NCBI RefSeq assembly: GCF_900091625.1
Contig: NZ_FMIC01000002.1
Span: forward strand, 3,596,001 to 3,660,000
Direction: 5' to 3'
Source: Micromonospora peucetia
GTDB taxonomy: Bacteria; Actinomycetota; Actinomycetes; Mycobacteriales; Micromonosporaceae
DNA length: 64,000 nucleotides
In this document: piece after piece, positions 1 through 7,801 of the stretch
Layout of the letters: each line of letters opens with the position of its first letter
Position numbering within the stretch: position 1 is the first letter of the stretch
Program-made: the position numbers and the translations under genes
Notes under the pieces: generated by a model
Database searches by the model: none
What the model saw: only the letters and a program-made list of their open reading frames with translations
What the model was told of the DNA's origin: nothing

Positions 1-756
1 CGGCAGATTCACTGGATCCTGTCCGGTGCGCTGAACCGGGCCGTCCGGTGGCGCTGGATCGCGGTCAACCCGGCAGATCAAGCGGAGAAGCCGGGGATGC
101 CTCAGCCCAACCCGCACCCACCATCGGCGCCGGAAGCGGCCCGACTGGTCACCCAGGCGTGGAAGGACCCCGACTGGGGAGCGTTTGTGTGGGTCGCTAT
201 GACGACGGGGGCGCGACGGAGTGAGCTGTGCGCGCTGCGGTGGTCTGCCGTCGACCTGGACGCGGCTGTGCTAACCCTGCGGAGCGCCCTGTACGTGGAC
301 GACGTGGGGAAGCTGCGTGAGAAGGACACCAAGACGCACCAGCAGCGGCGCGTAGCCCTGGACGCGGAGACGATAGAGGTGCTGCGCGACCAGCTGGCGC
401 GCTGCGAGGAACGCGCGTCGGCTCTCGGGCTGTCGCTGGCCGCTGACGGCTACGTGTTCTCGCCGGACCCGGACGGCGGTACACCGTTAGTGCCGGACAC
501 GGCCACCCAGCGATTCAGCCGGATGGCCGCTCGGCTCGGCATCACCACGAACCTGCACGCTCTCCGGCACTACTCGGCAACGGAGCTGATCGCGGCCGGT
601 GTCGACATCCGGACAGTTGCGGGGCGTCTCGGTCATGGCGGCGGTGGAGCCACCACGCTTCGCGTCTATGCCGCGTGGCTTTCGGAATCAGATCAGCGAG
701 CTGCTGCGACGCTTGCTGGCAGGATGCCGGCCCGGCCCGGCTCTAGTGGGGCCTGA
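1..756 (+). CDS. int: Tyrosine recombinase (AICE integrase), 5' end outside window
   Basis: The reading frame is open from the first base, so the gene starts left of the window and only about 251 codons are visible. The first 30 codons look like the end of the core-binding domain, with a Leu-Asn-Arg-Ala helix typical of phage-type integrases. The catalytic domain follows: Arg in TTGARRSEL, the box II motif LHALRHYSATEL (H-x-x-R-H), the LGHGGGG turn and the nucleophile Tyr in LRVYAAW near the C-terminus. It should catalyse site-specific integration and excision of the element, with the tRNA scar at 17067-17112 as its probable substrate. The internal ATG at 97 is not the true start because conserved sequence precedes it. 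Confidence 0.93.
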   Translation, partial: RQIHWILSGALNRAVRWRWIAVNPADQAEKPGMPQPNPHPPSAPEAARLVTQAWKDPDWGAFVWVAMTTGARRSELCALRWSAVDLDAAVLTLRSALYVDDVGKLREKDTKTHQQRRVALDAETIEVLRDQLARCEERASALGLSLAADGYVFSPDPDGGTPLVPDTATQRFSRMAARLGITTNLHALRHYSATELIAAGVDIRTVAGRLGHGGGGATTLRVYAAWLSESDQRAAATLAGRMPARPGSSGA

Positions 757-921
757 ATTTGTCGTACCCGCCCTGCATCATGTTCAACGTGAGGTCAAAT
801 GCTGGTCATGGAGAGCTGGGCGCCACCACCCTGCAGTTGTGTTGCTGGTAGGCGGGTAGATGTTCGATGAGGCATCTGTCGAACCATACGGGGAACTGAT
901 GACGGTCAGGAGGAGTGACGC

Positions 922-1425
922 ATGTTGATCAGGGTCCTCCTCTTCATATCATCGTATTCTCCGCTTTTTGCGTTACTCGCGATCCGATTCGATCAGACAT
1001 GGCTTCGCCTGGTTTGTGCTGGTCTTGCTTGTCTAGGCTTGGCGTCCTTTGTCCTTATTTTTCGCCTGGACGGCAAGAAGTCTAAGGGGGCCTATAGGAT
1101 TGTGAAGGTGACTGACGCCGGAAGTCAGGTTGCCGGCTATCTGGCGAGCTATCTGCTGCCGTTTCTTACTGTGTCGACCCCCTCGGTTAAAGACATTGTC
1201 GCTTATTCGGTTTTTCTGGGAGTGGTCTGCGCCGTATATGTGCAAACTTCATTATTGCAGATCAACCCTGTCCTGTATCTGTTTCGATGGCAAGTTTTCG
1301 AAGTGGAGGATAGTCAAGGCTTTCGTGGTTTCGTAATTAGCCGAAACAGGATTCTCTCTAACAGTGACATTCTTGCGACGAGATTTGGGGACAACGTGCT
1401 GATCGACCGGACCAAGGTCAAGTAG
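922..1425 (+). CDS. KwaA-like small membrane protein (candidate Kiwa component)
   Basis: A 167-residue protein with about four hydrophobic segments, roughly residues 1-20, 27-47, 68-88 and 91-113, followed by a hydrophilic C-terminal tail. The start is fixed by a strong AGGAGG eight bases before the ATG. By itself it is not recognisable, but its size, four-segment topology and position directly before a DUF4868/KwaB-like gene match KwaA, the membrane sensor of the two-gene Kiwa antiphage system. Base composition is clearly lower in GC than the neighbouring integrase and tra genes, which suggests recent acquisition as cargo of the element. The assignment rests on the pairing and topology, not on a sequence motif; an unrelated membrane protein is possible. 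Confidence 0.55.
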   Translation: MLIRVLLFISSYSPLFALLAIRFDQTWLRLVCAGLACLGLASFVLIFRLDGKKSKGAYRIVKVTDAGSQVAGYLASYLLPFLTVSTPSVKDIVAYSVFLGVVCAVYVQTSLLQINPVLYLFRWQVFEVEDSQGFRGFVISRNRILSNSDILATRFGDNVLIDRTKVK

Positions 1426-1509
1426 GGGATCCGTGTTAGCGGTCATCGCAAACGGTGTGCGAGTAGGGTATGGTCTTTCTTCTCGTAGGCGATCCCTGAC
1501 CTGGTAGAG

Positions 1510-2415
1510 GTGTGCGGAGTGTTGGACTTTGACGAGTTTTCGAGTGCTGCACTGTCACTTGTGGTGGCGTGGCGTTCTGGAAAGACAGTTCATAGTCGAC
1601 ATGTCGTGGTCGGAGGCGCTGTCGAGCATGTCCTGCGGAGTTACGCAGGCGATAATGCTCAGAAGCTCCAGGCTGAGGGCGGTAAGGACTACACTCCGGA
1701 CGACGACCAGGGTGATGCGCCGTTCTTGCGGGTCGCCGCAGACGAGTTAATTGATCATGTTGTTATCGAGGCGCTCCGTCGTGGACCGTCTCAACCCTTG
1801 GCGCAGCGCTCCGAAATGAGCAAGCTGAAGATGTATGCGGTCATCCTTGGCGATGACCCGACGCGTCAGGTGATGTTCGTAAGTCGTGGAACGCCGATAA
1901 AGCTAGGCGAGAAAAGTCTAGTGGCTTTCCTTAGCGAATCTCTCAATAAGGTTACGGATCCGATCTTTGCCTTCGATCCGTTCTTTGATGTGATCATTGG
2001 TCCCGATGGCGTGATAGCCCTTAATCAGAAGAACTTCGAGGCTCTTTTTAAGGATACCGAGGCGGTCCTTTCCAAGACAAGCGAATGGGTCGAGAAGCTC
2101 GCAGAGGTTCTGCCGATTGAAGGCTCTAGCAAGATTTATCTCGCGGATCAACTGCGTCGAAACTCGGTCCTTCGTCGGAAGGTTCAAGCGATTCTGCGTA
2201 AGCCGCACCTAAAGATGCTCACGACTGAGACGCTCATTCAGAATATGAAAAAGCATGAGCTCGACCCTGAAGCTCTGCTGAGCGATGGAGAGCTGATATT
2301 TGACTCCGAAACCAAGACCGATATCCTACTCCTGCTGAATGAGGATCTTTTCAGGGGTGACTTTTCAGGAGACTCGTACGCTGCCAGCAAAAAGGCGTCT
2401 CGCGCTTCTGGTTAG
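1510..2415 (+). CDS. DUF4868 / KwaB-like protein (candidate Kiwa component)
   Basis: A 301-residue soluble protein. The second half resembles DUF4868, the KwaB family: a beta strand pair FFDVIIGPDGVIALNQ followed by NFEALF, a long helical stretch to about residue 255, and a C-terminal LLLLNEDLFRGDFSGDSYA segment like the family's LL-(D/N)-(D/E)-x-L...G motif. In Kiwa, KwaB is the DNA-binding effector that works with membrane-bound KwaA, whose likely homologue is the gene 84 bases upstream. Codon usage is much less GC-rich than in the AICE backbone. The start is a GTG at 1510 without a strong ribosome binding site; a GTG at 1519 is an alternative. Family placement is from memory of the pattern and not from a search. 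Confidence 0.6.
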   Translation: MCGVLDFDEFSSAALSLVVAWRSGKTVHSRHVVVGGAVEHVLRSYAGDNAQKLQAEGGKDYTPDDDQGDAPFLRVAADELIDHVVIEALRRGPSQPLAQRSEMSKLKMYAVILGDDPTRQVMFVSRGTPIKLGEKSLVAFLSESLNKVTDPIFAFDPFFDVIIGPDGVIALNQKNFEALFKDTEAVLSKTSEWVEKLAEVLPIEGSSKIYLADQLRRNSVLRRKVQAILRKPHLKMLTTETLIQNMKKHELDPEALLSDGELIFDSETKTDILLLLNEDLFRGDFSGDSYAASKKASRASG

Positions 2416-2458
2416 CCGAGTGGAGACTTGGGCGACTTCCTAGAGGTATGCTCTCTGC

Positions 2459-3007
2459 GTGGAGCTTGAGACGGTGGCCAGGGGTGTGGCCAAAGGAATG
2501 CTCTCGGAGTCGTTGCCGCGTCGGTGGACGCATGTACAAGCTGTGGCTGCGAAGGCGAAACGGATATCTAGTCTTCTTGGTGAGTCTGAGCAGCCGATTT
2601 TGGTGGCCGCGGCGTGGCTTCATGATGTCGGCTACGCCCCCGCAATCGTTTCAACGGGCCTGCATGCACTTGATGGTGCACGTTGGTTGCGCGATCGGCG
2701 AGTCCATACGCGAGTTGTCGCCTTGGTCGCGTACCATTCGTGTGCTCGCTTCGAGGCGGATGAGCTTGGCCTTTCGGAGCAACTGCAGAACGAATTTGAT
2801 GACGAGCAATCGCCGTTGCGCGATGCATTATGGTACTCGGATATGACGACAGGGCCAGATGGTCAGGACTTTGACGTGCTGCAGCGGCTCGCTGAGATTC
2901 GCTCTCGCTATGGGCCCGAGCATGTCGTCACGCGTTTTTGGTCGCGCGCCGAGCCAGAAATTGTAGCTGCAGTGCGGCGTGTAGAGGATCGTTTGGCGGC
3001 GGTATAG
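2459..3007 (+). CDS. HD-domain phosphohydrolase-like protein
   Basis: A 182-residue protein with a metal-binding HD-domain arrangement: His in RRWTHVQAV, the His-Asp pair in AAAWLHDVGYA, a His in ALVAYHS, and an Asp in LWYSDMTTG. HD proteins of this small stand-alone type hydrolyse phosphate esters, often of nucleotides; the substrate cannot be told from the sequence. The start is taken as GTG 2459. It lies 43 bases after the KwaB-like gene on the same strand and converges on the Nudix gene, leaving one base between the two stops. HD/Nudix neighbours are common in AICEs, so it may be backbone and not part of the defence-like pair. Confidence 0.75.
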   Translation: MELETVARGVAKGMLSESLPRRWTHVQAVAAKAKRISSLLGESEQPILVAAAWLHDVGYAPAIVSTGLHALDGARWLRDRRVHTRVVALVAYHSCARFEADELGLSEQLQNEFDDEQSPLRDALWYSDMTTGPDGQDFDVLQRLAEIRSRYGPEHVVTRFWSRAEPEIVAAVRRVEDRLAAV

Positions 3008-3008
3008 A

Positions 3009-3479
3009 TCAGCCGATGTAGGGTTCTGGCCGATGTTCGTATCCGTGGTCGATGCGGAGCCGCATGGACGGATGGATCGGCAGGGCGCCCAAGTCGATCC
3101 TGTCGACCCATCGTACTTCTGACGATTCGTTGCTTAACGTCGGGTCGCCGCCAAGGTAGCGAGCGCGGAAGCAGATCGAGAACTGCTGGCGGACCTCGCC
3201 GTCGCTGTACGCCATGACGTGCTTAGGGTCGGTGTATATGCCGACGATGCCAGTCACCTCAACGTCGATTCCGGACTCTTCTTTAGTCTCGCGTACGGCG
3301 GTCTCCGCGATGTACTCGCCGAAGTCCTGGGCGCCGCCAGGAATGGCCCAAAGCCCGTTGTCGGTCCGCCGGATGAGTAGTACCCGGTCCTGCGCGTCGA
3401 GGACGAACACCGTTACCGCTGGGACGATGCTGTTCGGCTTCGGCGCTTGGGGGTCGTTGTAGTACTCGGTCCTCGCCAT
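3009..3479 (-). CDS. Nudix hydrolase (AICE-associated)
   Basis: A 156-residue protein with a complete Nudix box, GAQDFGEYIAETAVRETKEE followed by SGI (G-x5-E-x7-REUxEExGU), at about residues 48-70. Nudix enzymes hydrolyse nucleoside diphosphates linked to another group; the substrate is unknown here. It is encoded four bases after the HTH/DUF5919 gene on the same strand and is almost certainly co-transcribed with it. The same regulator/Nudix pairing is found in other AICEs, where the pSAM2 Nudix-family protein Pra activates replication and transfer genes; equivalence to Pra is an inference from context. Confidence 0.88.
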   Translation of the reverse strand: MARTEYYNDPQAPKPNSIVPAVTVFVLDAQDRVLLIRRTDNGLWAIPGGAQDFGEYIAETAVRETKEESGIDVEVTGIVGIYTDPKHVMAYSDGEVRQQFSICFRARYLGGDPTLSNESSEVRWVDRIDLGALPIHPSMRLRIDHGYEHRPEPYIG

Positions 3480-3483
3480 GTCC

Positions 3484-4242
3484 TCAGCCTGCCACTACCG
3501 GCTTCCACACGGGCACTGAGGTTTCCCACACTCGGTCGAAGCTGTCGGTGTACGTGCCGAAGAGGTCGCCGCCGGCGAGCCGCCGCAGGTGCATGACGGG
3601 CGTGTGTGCCGCAGGGAAGCCGAAGACGTGCGAGTTGACGAGCATCTCGTCATCGAACCGGAAGATGGAGTTGTAGAGCGTCGTCCGGTGGAAGTGCACC
3701 GTCACGCCCTGGACGTCGCGTAGGCGCTGATAGAAGGCGAGCACGTTCCGTACCTTGCCGCCCATCGCGTCGCCGATGCCTTCCTCGGCGCCTCGCTGAG
3801 CGACCTCGGGACTGTCCGGGTCGCCAAGCAGGATTTCGACCTGGATGCCAGCTGCTGCCTTCGCCTTCAGCGTGGCGACCAGCTGCGGTTGCTGCTCGGG
3901 CAGGAATAGTCCTGCGTAGACGAGGATGCCGATCCGTTCCTGTGCCTGTGAAATCAGCCGTCGCCAGAGGTCATCCGGTACGGCCGCCCTGCGCGGGTAG
4001 ACCTGGACCACCTCGGATTCCGCCACGCGGTTGGCGCGCTCCTGGGGCATCGCATTCGGCCAGAGGTACGACTCGCTCTCCCTGACCAGCGCAGCGATCG
4101 CGTGCCGGTAGCGCGGGTATGGCGCTCGACCCTGCGTGATCCAACGCTCCACAGTCTTCGGATCCACGCCTACATGTTCGGCAATCGCTGTCGGCGTGAG
4201 GCCCTTGCGCAGCATCGCATCTCGTAGCCGGTCGTTCGGCAC
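3484..4242 (-). CDS. HTH transcriptional regulator with DUF5919-like C-terminal domain
   Basis: A 252-residue protein. Residues about 1-60 form a helix-turn-helix (GLTPTAIAEHVGVDPKTVERWI). Residues 95-250 form an alpha/beta domain that I associate with DUF5919 or phospholipase-D-like folds, with the pattern VEILLGDPDSPEV and a central HFHRTTLYNSIFRFDDEML segment. It is divergent from the excisionase-like gene; the 136-base gap contains repeats suited to be its operators. The likely role is switching the element between quiescence and excision or transfer. The stop is four bases from the Nudix start, so both form one operon. Confidence 0.8.
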   Translation of the reverse strand: MPNDRLRDAMLRKGLTPTAIAEHVGVDPKTVERWITQGRAPYPRYRHAIAALVRESESYLWPNAMPQERANRVAESEVVQVYPRRAAVPDDLWRRLISQAQERIGILVYAGLFLPEQQPQLVATLKAKAAAGIQVEILLGDPDSPEVAQRGAEEGIGDAMGGKVRNVLAFYQRLRDVQGVTVHFHRTTLYNSIFRFDDEMLVNSHVFGFPAAHTPVMHLRRLAGGDLFGTYTDSFDRVWETSVPVWKPVVAG

Positions 4243-4253
4243 TGTCGCCTCCA

Positions 4254-4296
4254 GGGGACGAGTAGGGACGACTGCACGTTACCAAGGACGTCCCTA
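4254..4296. promoter_or_regulatory. Repeat cluster, candidate operator of the AICE switch
   Basis: GGGGACGA at 4254-4261 and AGGGACGA at 4264-4271 are near-identical direct repeats ten bases apart, and TAGGGACG at 4263-4270 is a perfect inverted copy of CGTCCCTA at 4289-4296. The cluster lies immediately upstream of the HTH/DUF5919 gene and between it and the divergent xis-like gene. This is the expected layout for an autoregulatory operator of the divergent switch. Binding by the HTH protein is inferred. Confidence 0.55.
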
Positions 4297-4378
4297 GCCG
4301 TCTAGCCCTGTGGTGAAGGTGTCACCCCTCGCGATCGGAAGCTATGCGCACCCCGATCAAGAAGGCGGAAGGACACAG

Positions 4379-4618
4379 ATGAAGACCGATCGACCTGCTG
4401 GCCACCCCCAGCGGTTCTACACCGTCGCGGAAGCGGCTCAACTACTGCGTACCTGCGACATGACGCTCTACCGGTCGATTCGTGCGGGTGAGTTCCCGGC
4501 GATCCGCATTCGCGGCCGGTACGTCGTCCCCGCGAAGGCCATCGACGCGATGGAGGCGGAAGCCCTCACCAACGGTCTGGTCGACGTCGCCGATTACTGC
4601 CCTCGGAGCGTGGCGTGA
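4379..4618 (+). CDS. xis: Excisionase-like HTH protein
   Basis: A 79-residue protein with a MerR/excisionase-type winged helix: FYTVAEAAQLLRTC, MTLYRSIRAGEFPAIRI, then RGRYVVPAKAIDAM. Such proteins bind next to the attachment site and direct the integrase toward excision. The ATG at 4379 is chosen because GGCGGAAGGA lies just upstream; the frame is open to 4310 but the extra residues are not conserved-looking. The stop overlaps the next start (GTGATG), so it is translationally coupled to the small downstream gene. It reads divergently from the regulator/Nudix pair. Confidence 0.82.
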   Translation: MKTDRPAGHPQRFYTVAEAAQLLRTCDMTLYRSIRAGEFPAIRIRGRYVVPAKAIDAMEAEALTNGLVDVADYCPRSVA

Positions 4619-4848
4619 TGACGACCTATGACCGTGAGCCCAGCGCGACGGAACTCGCTGAGGTTGAGCAGGAGTTGCCGCTGATCGAGGCCGAGGTTCT
4701 GCTGCTCGACGCACAGATCGTCGTGCTGACCAGCGACTCCGGGCCGACCGAGCTGGACTGGCAGCGGCTGCGTCGGGCACAACGGCGCGTGCTGCGCGAA
4801 GCTCGCGACCTGCTTGCTGTCCGGTCGGCTGCCAACCGGGCCGCGTAG
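4618..4848 (+). CDS. Small AICE-conserved protein (DUF6284-like)
   Basis: A 76-residue acidic, Leu- and Glu-rich, probably helical protein (TELAEVEQELPLIEAEVLLL, then ELDWQRLRRAQRRVLREARD). I recognise the pattern as the DUF6284-like small protein commonly encoded after xis in actinomycete integrative elements; its function is not known. The ATG at 4618 overlaps the xis stop; a GTG one codon earlier is possible. Confidence 0.65.
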   Translation: MTTYDREPSATELAEVEQELPLIEAEVLLLDAQIVVLTSDSGPTELDWQRLRRAQRRVLREARDLLAVRSAANRAA

Positions 4849-4851
4849 GCG

Positions 4852-5235
4852 GTGGTGACGGTGAGCCGAATCCGCGCCGCCTTCCACGACCCGGAGGGAT
4901 CGCGGTACGGCATCCCCACCTTCTGGTGGCGCGGTGCTCCTGCCGGCTACGCCACCCGCCGTCAACTGCGCGCCGCCGGGCTGCGGCCCGGTGGTCAGCC
5001 GGTCGCCGCGCAGGTGCTCTGGCGCGGTGTCGGCGGTACCCGGGCCGCCTACCTGTACCGGGTCGACCTGGCCCGGCCGAAGCGCACCGCCACCGCCGCC
5101 CAGCGGGCCGCCATCGGCAAGGCGCTGATCGCTCGCCGTACCTGCCGCATCTGCGGCCAGGTGCGGCCCTACTACATCCCGCGCTCGCTCAACGAGTGCT
5201 TGACCTGCGCTTTCCCTGAGGAGGAAGCAGCATGA
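4852..5235 (+). CDS. RRQRL-motif zinc-binding protein (AICE)
   Basis: A 127-residue protein that matches the AICE family named for an RRQRL-like motif: here ATRRQLRAAGLRPGGQ at about residues 30-45. The C-terminus carries a zinc-ribbon-like pair, CRICG near residue 98 and CLTC near residue 119, suggesting one bound zinc. Function is unknown; the position in the xis-to-tra operon suggests a role in element maintenance or transfer. GTG 4852 is the first of several in-frame GTGs and the exact start is uncertain. The 3' end overlaps the following gene. Confidence 0.72.
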   Translation: MVTVSRIRAAFHDPEGSRYGIPTFWWRGAPAGYATRRQLRAAGLRPGGQPVAAQVLWRGVGGTRAAYLYRVDLARPKRTATAAQRAAIGKALIARRTCRICGQVRPYYIPRSLNECLTCAFPEEEAA

Positions 5236-5591
5236 CGCTTCAACCCTGCACCCCTATCGACCCTCGCCGGAGGGTGTTCGACGTGATCGCCGCCGGCACG
5301 GCCGCTGACCTGCCGGTCCCGTACCGCGTGCAGATTCCCGACGATCACCGCATCGTCAGCGTGTTCCTCGGGAACGACAACCCGGACGCCGTCGACCGGT
5401 GGGCGACCTGGCTCGACCTGCCCCGACCGCAGATGTCCGGGCACCTGATCGAGTCGGCTCGCCGGTGGTTCACGACGTACCAGTCGGAGACGTTCGAGCA
5501 CCCCGACCTGCCGGGCTGGCAGCTTCAGGTCGTTTCGTACATCACCGTTCCCGCGCCGGTCGCCGACAAGGCTGCGGGGGTGACGGCATGA
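5232..5591 (+). CDS. Conserved AICE hypothetical protein
   Basis: A 119-residue protein without a recognisable domain. It is well supported as a gene: GAGGAAG precedes the ATG by seven bases, its start overlaps the previous stop and its stop overlaps the ATG of the DUF2637 gene (ATGA). The composition is that of a soluble mixed alpha/beta protein (DDHRIVSVFLGNDN, WATWLDLPRP). No function can be proposed beyond membership of the transfer operon. Confidence 0.7.
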   Translation: MTLQPCTPIDPRRRVFDVIAAGTAADLPVPYRVQIPDDHRIVSVFLGNDNPDAVDRWATWLDLPRPQMSGHLIESARRWFTTYQSETFEHPDLPGWQLQVVSYITVPAPVADKAAGVTA

Positions 5592-7399
5592 CGATGGTTG
5601 GGGACCTGACTGGTCTTGCCAGCAACGACCGGCGGGTCGCGCGGGAGTTGGCCGCCGCCGAGCGGGAGCGGCTGGCCGTGCAGCAGCGCATCGCCGCTGA
5701 CAACGCGGCGGCTGATCGCCGGCTGCGCACCGAGGAAGGCCGGCTGCGTCTGGACGCGCAGCGCGACCGGATGCAGGCCGATCGGCGGGAGCGCCGCCGG
5801 GTAGAGCGGGAGGCCGCGCGGGCGGCGAAGCGGGAGCGTCGGCAGGCACGCCGCCGAGAGATGGCCGGCTGGTACGCGACGAAGACCGCCTATGTGCGGG
5901 ACAACGCGGCGGCGGTCTACTCCGGCCTGATCTACGGCCTGGCGGTCTCCGGCGCGGTCTACGGGCAGGTCGACGCCGCCCGCGCGAACAACCTGCCCAC
6001 CCCGGTCGGGGTGGTCGCCGCGGTGGCCATCGAGGGCACCGGCCTTGCGATGGCGTTGACCGCGCAGCAGCAGCGCCTCAAGGGCGAACGCGCGATGCTC
6101 GCCCGGTCCCTGGTGTGGGTGTGCACGGCCATCGCGGTCGGCATCAACGCCTACGGCCACGGAGCGGAGCCGGTCAAGGCGGCGGGTCTGTCGGTGCTGT
6201 CGGCGCTGGGCATCATCGTCTACGAGGTTCGCTCGGGTGCGAAGCACCGTAAGGCGCTGCGCGAAGCCGGGATGATTCCGGAGCCGCCGGAGCGGTTCGG
6301 GTGGCGACGCTGGCTGACCTACTTCCGGCCCACCGTGGAGGCGTGGAAGCTCGACGTCCGCGACCGGCTCAGCCCTGGCGCTGCCGACCTGATCGCCCGC
6401 GCTGAGGCTCGCCGGGCCGCGCAGCGTCGTGAGGCGCTGGTCCGGGAGGTGGCCGACCGGGCGCGTAAGGCTGCGACCAAGGCCACCCGCAAGGGCGATG
6501 CCGGAGCCGCCCTCGCGGCGCTGGTACGGCTGGCGTCCACCGGCACCCCGGCCCCGCTGCTGGCCCTGCCCTCCCCGGGTCGGGCGGAGGCAGACGCGGC
6601 GCGGGCCGATGCTGCCGACGCGCGTCGGGCGCAGGCACGAGCGGAAGCGGCCACCCGCACGGCCGTCGAGCGGGCGAAGGCGGAAGCAGCGCGACGGGCC
6701 GAGGTGGAAGCAAACGCTGCCGCGATCGTGCGTCGGGCGGAAGCGGACGCACTTGCCGCCGTCGAGCGGGCGGAAGCGGAAGCAGCGCGTCGGGTCAAGG
6801 CGGAAGCGGACGCCGCGACGGCGGTGCGTCGGGCGGAAGCGGAAGCGGCTAATGTGGCGCTGGCGCGTCAGGCGGAAGCGGACGCACGGCAGGCGTTGCA
6901 GCGCCTTCGGACGGAGGCGGAAGCAGCGCGCACCGATGTGCGCTCCGAGACGGCGCGGGCGGCCCGCACGCAAGGCCAGCTCGACGCGGCGCAGGCCGAA
7001 TGGCAGCAGCGACTACAGGCCGTTGACGCCGACGCCGGACGGCTCCGGCGGGAGCTGGCCGTCGAGCGCGAGGCCCGGCACCGGGCCGAGGCCCGTGTCG
7101 AGACCATCAGCCAGGAAGCCGAGGGGTTGCGCGCAGCGGTCGCGCAGGCTGCCGCCGAGGCTGCCCGCAAGACCCGCCGCAACCCCACCACCGCCCCGAC
7201 CGAGGTCGAGCCAGTGTTGCTCGACGGCAAGCCGGTCCCGCTGGTGGACCGGGTCAGCGCGGCAACCGTTCTGGCGGTGCTGGAAGCGCGCCGGGACAAC
7301 CCGGAGGCGAACCAGAAGCAGCTCGCCGCGCTCGCGAAGACCAGTGACCGCACGGTCCGCAAGGTGTTCGCCGCCGCGCAGGCCACCGCCAGTAGCTAG
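5588..7399 (+). CDS. DUF2637 membrane protein with long coiled coil (Spd-like candidate)
   Basis: A 603-residue protein. Residues 1-90 are a basic, charged helix. Residues about 98-220 hold four hydrophobic segments with the DUF2637 signature (YGLAVSGAVYGQV, AIEGTGLAMALT, AIAVGINAYGHG). Residues 330-530 are an extremely Ala/Glu/Arg-rich coiled coil made of repeated RRAEAEA-type heptads. The last 45 residues look like a small HTH (NQKQLAALAKTSDRTVRKVF). DUF2637 proteins occur next to tra genes in mycelial conjugative elements and are candidates for spread proteins; that role is inferred. ATG 5588 overlaps the previous stop. A strong hairpin follows the gene. Confidence 0.8.
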   Translation: MTMVGDLTGLASNDRRVARELAAAERERLAVQQRIAADNAAADRRLRTEEGRLRLDAQRDRMQADRRERRRVEREAARAAKRERRQARRREMAGWYATKTAYVRDNAAAVYSGLIYGLAVSGAVYGQVDAARANNLPTPVGVVAAVAIEGTGLAMALTAQQQRLKGERAMLARSLVWVCTAIAVGINAYGHGAEPVKAAGLSVLSALGIIVYEVRSGAKHRKALREAGMIPEPPERFGWRRWLTYFRPTVEAWKLDVRDRLSPGAADLIARAEARRAAQRREALVREVADRARKAATKATRKGDAGAALAALVRLASTGTPAPLLALPSPGRAEADAARADAADARRAQARAEAATRTAVERAKAEAARRAEVEANAAAIVRRAEADALAAVERAEAEAARRVKAEADAATAVRRAEAEAANVALARQAEADARQALQRLRTEAEAARTDVRSETARAARTQGQLDAAQAEWQQRLQAVDADAGRLRRELAVEREARHRAEARVETISQEAEGLRAAVAQAAAEAARKTRRNPTTAPTEVEPVLLDGKPVPLVDRVSAATVLAVLEARRDNPEANQKQLAALAKTSDRTVRKVFAAAQATASS

Positions 7400-7405
7400 T
7401 TCTGC

Positions 7406-7449
7406 CCGGCGGCACAGCACACGGCCTAGACAACCCGCTGTGCCGCCGG
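7406..7449 (+). terminator. Hairpin after the DUF2637 gene
   Basis: CCGGCGGCACAGC at 7406-7418 pairs perfectly with GCTGTGCCGCCGG at 7437-7449, a 13-bp stem with an 18-base loop, seven bases after the stop codon. There is no T-run. It may terminate or attenuate transcription between the DUF2637 gene and the tra genes. Confidence 0.6.
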
Positions 7450-7549
7450 CCCCTTCCCTCAATCCATCGGACGTCGGGAGAGGACACCCATGGTTCCAGA
7501 CCCGACCGCATCCCACGCATCCGGCTTCGTCTTGGAAGGAGCACCCGTG

Positions 7550-7801
7550 ATGGTGTCAGGAACGTCGAGTACGCAGTTTCACCGGCCGCGCGCGACCCCG
7601 GCGGCGGCCCGGTCGAAGGGGTCGCGGGCGGGGGTGGCCGTCGCGGTGACGGTCGGCGGCCCGGTCGGTGTGTTCGCTGCCGGGTTCGGCATGGCAAGGG
7701 ACGCGCAGCTCACCGCGTGGCTTCTGCTGGCCCTGCTGATCACGGCCAGCGGTTACGGGATCGTGCGGCTGGTGCTGCGGTCGGTGGCCGGTTCGCGGTG
7801 A
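7550..7801 (+). CDS. Small membrane protein of the tra operon
   Basis: An 83-residue protein with two predicted membrane spans, about residues 25-45 (VAVTVGGPVGVFAAGFGM) and 50-72 (LTAWLLLALLITASGYGIV), and basic ends. GGAAGGAG lies just before GTG 7547 and ATG 7550, so this start is preferred; ATG 7490, also preceded by a GGGAGAGG, would add 20 residues. The stop overlaps the GTG of the next gene. No family is recognised; it probably works with the adjacent membrane and FtsK-like proteins in intermycelial transfer. Confidence 0.6.
   Translation: MVSGTSSTQFHRPRATPAAARSKGSRAGVAVAVTVGGPVGVFAAGFGMARDAQLTAWLLLALLITASGYGIVRLVLRSVAGSR

Noticed and set aside
5525..6973. Long minus-strand frame of 482 codons antisense to the DUF2637 gene
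   Set aside because: Arg/Pro/Gly-rich shadow of GC-rich coding sequence; the sense frame has membrane spans, a ribosome context and gene overlaps.
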